A DNA stretch of 6,841 nucleotides from Clostridiales bacterium (GTDB lineage Bacteria > Bacillota > Peptococcia > Peptococcales > Peptococcaceae). This document shows, one piece after another, positions 5,828 through 6,841 of this stretch (the stretch's first letter is position 1; the number at the start of each line of letters is the position of its first letter). Under the pieces are notes generated by a model that made no database searches, had not been told where the DNA came from, and was given only the letters and a program-made list of their open reading frames with translations. The position numbers and the translations under genes were made by a program. The stretch lies in the NCBI GenBank assembly GCA_003343815.1, contig QAKL01000117.1, positions 1 through 6,841 of the forward strand. The letters run 5' to 3'.

Positions 5828-5863
5828 ATAAAAATCTTTATTCAACTGATTACCTTTGGCGGT

Positions 5864-6841
5864 TTATTTGTAGGATTTTTCCTCAAATCCTTCTAATGCC
5901 TGCCAAATTACTCCACCCTCGACATTGCTAACCATCGGTACTTCGCCCAAATGACAAATGGTTGGAACAACATCAACAATACGGACTGTACGGTTGATTT
6001 TGACACCTTTCTTGAATCCCGCACCAGTCATAATGCACAAGTTATTCAAAGAATAGCCTTCGTTGGTAGAAGTCGATGGAGAAAACGCATGCTCATTACA
6101 GTAGGTAGGTTTAACTTGGTATAAAATATCGCCAACATGCTCACCGCCCATGCCAACCATTTCCATCTCATTACGAGTTAAGCAGAACGCCACTACACGC
6201 TCGCCGGTTACCGGATGACGATAGCCATACAATTTATCGATAACCATCTGAACAGTCTTCTCATAATCTTCCGGCTCAACGATGCCATGAGGATCTCTGC
6301 CTTTTAAGTTAATATAGATATAAGAACTACGCTGTGCTACTGCAATAGTTTCATCCCACTTAATCTGATGAATACCGTTAGCATCATCATAAGATTTAGT
6401 CAAGCCTAATTCTTCCATTACTGGCAATTGAATTGCAGACAAAGAACCGATTCCCGGGTTAGTAGTGCCAATAGAATGCGGTATAGCAGCATGGTCAGAA
6501 GTAATGAAGATAGCAGTATTACCATCTAATTGCTCCATCAATTTACCTACATAACGGTCATTGATCTCATACATACGATTAATCAATTCCTCATAATGCT
6601 TGTAGTCAGCATTGCTGCCCTCGATAGATTTATGGATAAACCAGTGGTTGAATTCATCAATACCATGAACGTGAGTGTAAAACAACTGCCAGTCCGGATA
6701 GGTTTTAAACATCCACTCTGCAGCTTTTTCATGCCATCTATAAGCATTGTCCCAAGACTCGACTGTAGTTTCTAAGCACTCATGGTCGATTAAGTTAAAT
6801 TTACCAAACGGTAAAAACGGACCAACTTCAGGATACATATC
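5864..6841 (-). CDS. Alkaline-phosphatase-superfamily protein (type I phosphodiesterase/nucleotide pyrophosphatase), 3' part
   Basis: The C-terminal 325 codons are present; the frame is open to the window edge, so the ATG at 6838 is internal. Counting from that methionine, likely metal ligands of the superfamily are D61 and H65 in HGIDEFNHW (the usual D-x3-H spacing), D115-H116 in ITSDHAA, and H250 in CNEHAFSP. The segment STNEGYSLNNLCIMTGAGF, then RIVDVVPTICHLGEVP near the end, matches the closing part of such phosphoesterases, which remove or transfer phosphate at a two-metal site. The N-terminal part with the catalytic Thr/Ser and the remaining ligands is outside the window. The DH motif is followed by AA instead of the common G-M/G-F, a hint of a divergent subgroup. 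The substrate cannot be told, and whether it is exported cannot be judged without the N-terminus. A hairpin terminator follows. Confidence 0.88.
   Translation of the reverse strand, partial: DMYPEVGPFLPFGKFNLIDHECLETTVESWDNAYRWHEKAAEWMFKTYPDWQLFYTHVHGIDEFNHWFIHKSIEGSNADYKHYEELINRMYEINDRYVGKLMEQLDGNTAIFITSDHAAIPHSIGTTNPGIGSLSAIQLPVMEELGLTKSYDDANGIHQIKWDETIAVAQRSSYIYINLKGRDPHGIVEPEDYEKTVQMVIDKLYGYRHPVTGERVVAFCLTRNEMEMVGMGGEHVGDILYQVKPTYCNEHAFSPSTSTNEGYSLNNLCIMTGAGFKKGVKINRTVRIVDVVPTICHLGEVPMVSNVEGGVIWQALEGFEEKSYK

Noticed and set aside
5434..5931. Plus-strand open frame of 165 codons across the ABC ATPase and intergenic hairpin
   Set aside because: It is antisense to a clear ATPase, crosses a terminator-like hairpin and has no recognisable protein features.

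Overview
The window looks like a chromosomal segment of a Bacillota (Firmicutes) bacterium. The evidence is the gene order ecfA1-ecfA2-ecfT-truA-rplM-rpsI, which matches the conserved order at the end of the ribosomal-protein supercluster in Bacillus and relatives (rplQ-ecfA1-ecfA2-ecfT-truA-rplM-rpsI). Strong AGGAGG-type ribosome binding sites and a sigma-A-like promoter agree with this. A Negativicutes or Clostridia-type gut bacterium is plausible, but that is impression rather than proof.

Left part, plus strand (1-2784): the 3' end of ecfA1, then complete ecfA2, ecfT and truA, packed with small overlaps or gaps of a few bases. The first three encode the shared energy-coupling module of ECF vitamin and metal importers (two ATPases plus the transmembrane EcfT). 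No substrate-binding S component is in the window. TruA makes pseudouridine at tRNA positions 38-40.

Middle (about 2785-3610): a decayed DMT/EamA-family permease sits between truA and rplM, where the conserved order normally has none. It lacks its N-terminal part and carries a one-base frameshift in a run of seven A. A clear promoter follows, containing a 15-bp dyad in its spacer. Next comes a roughly 94-nt leader in which two hairpins compete, one of them ending against the rplM Shine-Dalgarno and start codon. rplM (L13) and rpsI (S9) follow, closed by a strong intrinsic terminator at 4476-4510.

Right part, minus strand (about 4520-6841): convergent to rpsI. Read in its own direction it holds the C-terminal 325 codons of an alkaline-phosphatase-superfamily (type I phosphodiesterase) enzyme, a terminator-like hairpin, an orphan YlmA/ModF-like ABC ATPase, and a small zinc-ribbon protein of unknown function 18 bases after it. 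A short degraded stretch resembling the metal-site region of a VOC (glyoxalase) protein lies next to the rpsI terminator. The DNA of the ATPase and zinc-ribbon genes looks more A/T-rich than the ecf-truA genes.

I see no phage, CRISPR, insertion sequence or tRNA gene, and no clearly new multi-gene system. The points most worth a second look are the rplM promoter and leader architecture, the broken permease, and the ATPase/zinc-ribbon pair.
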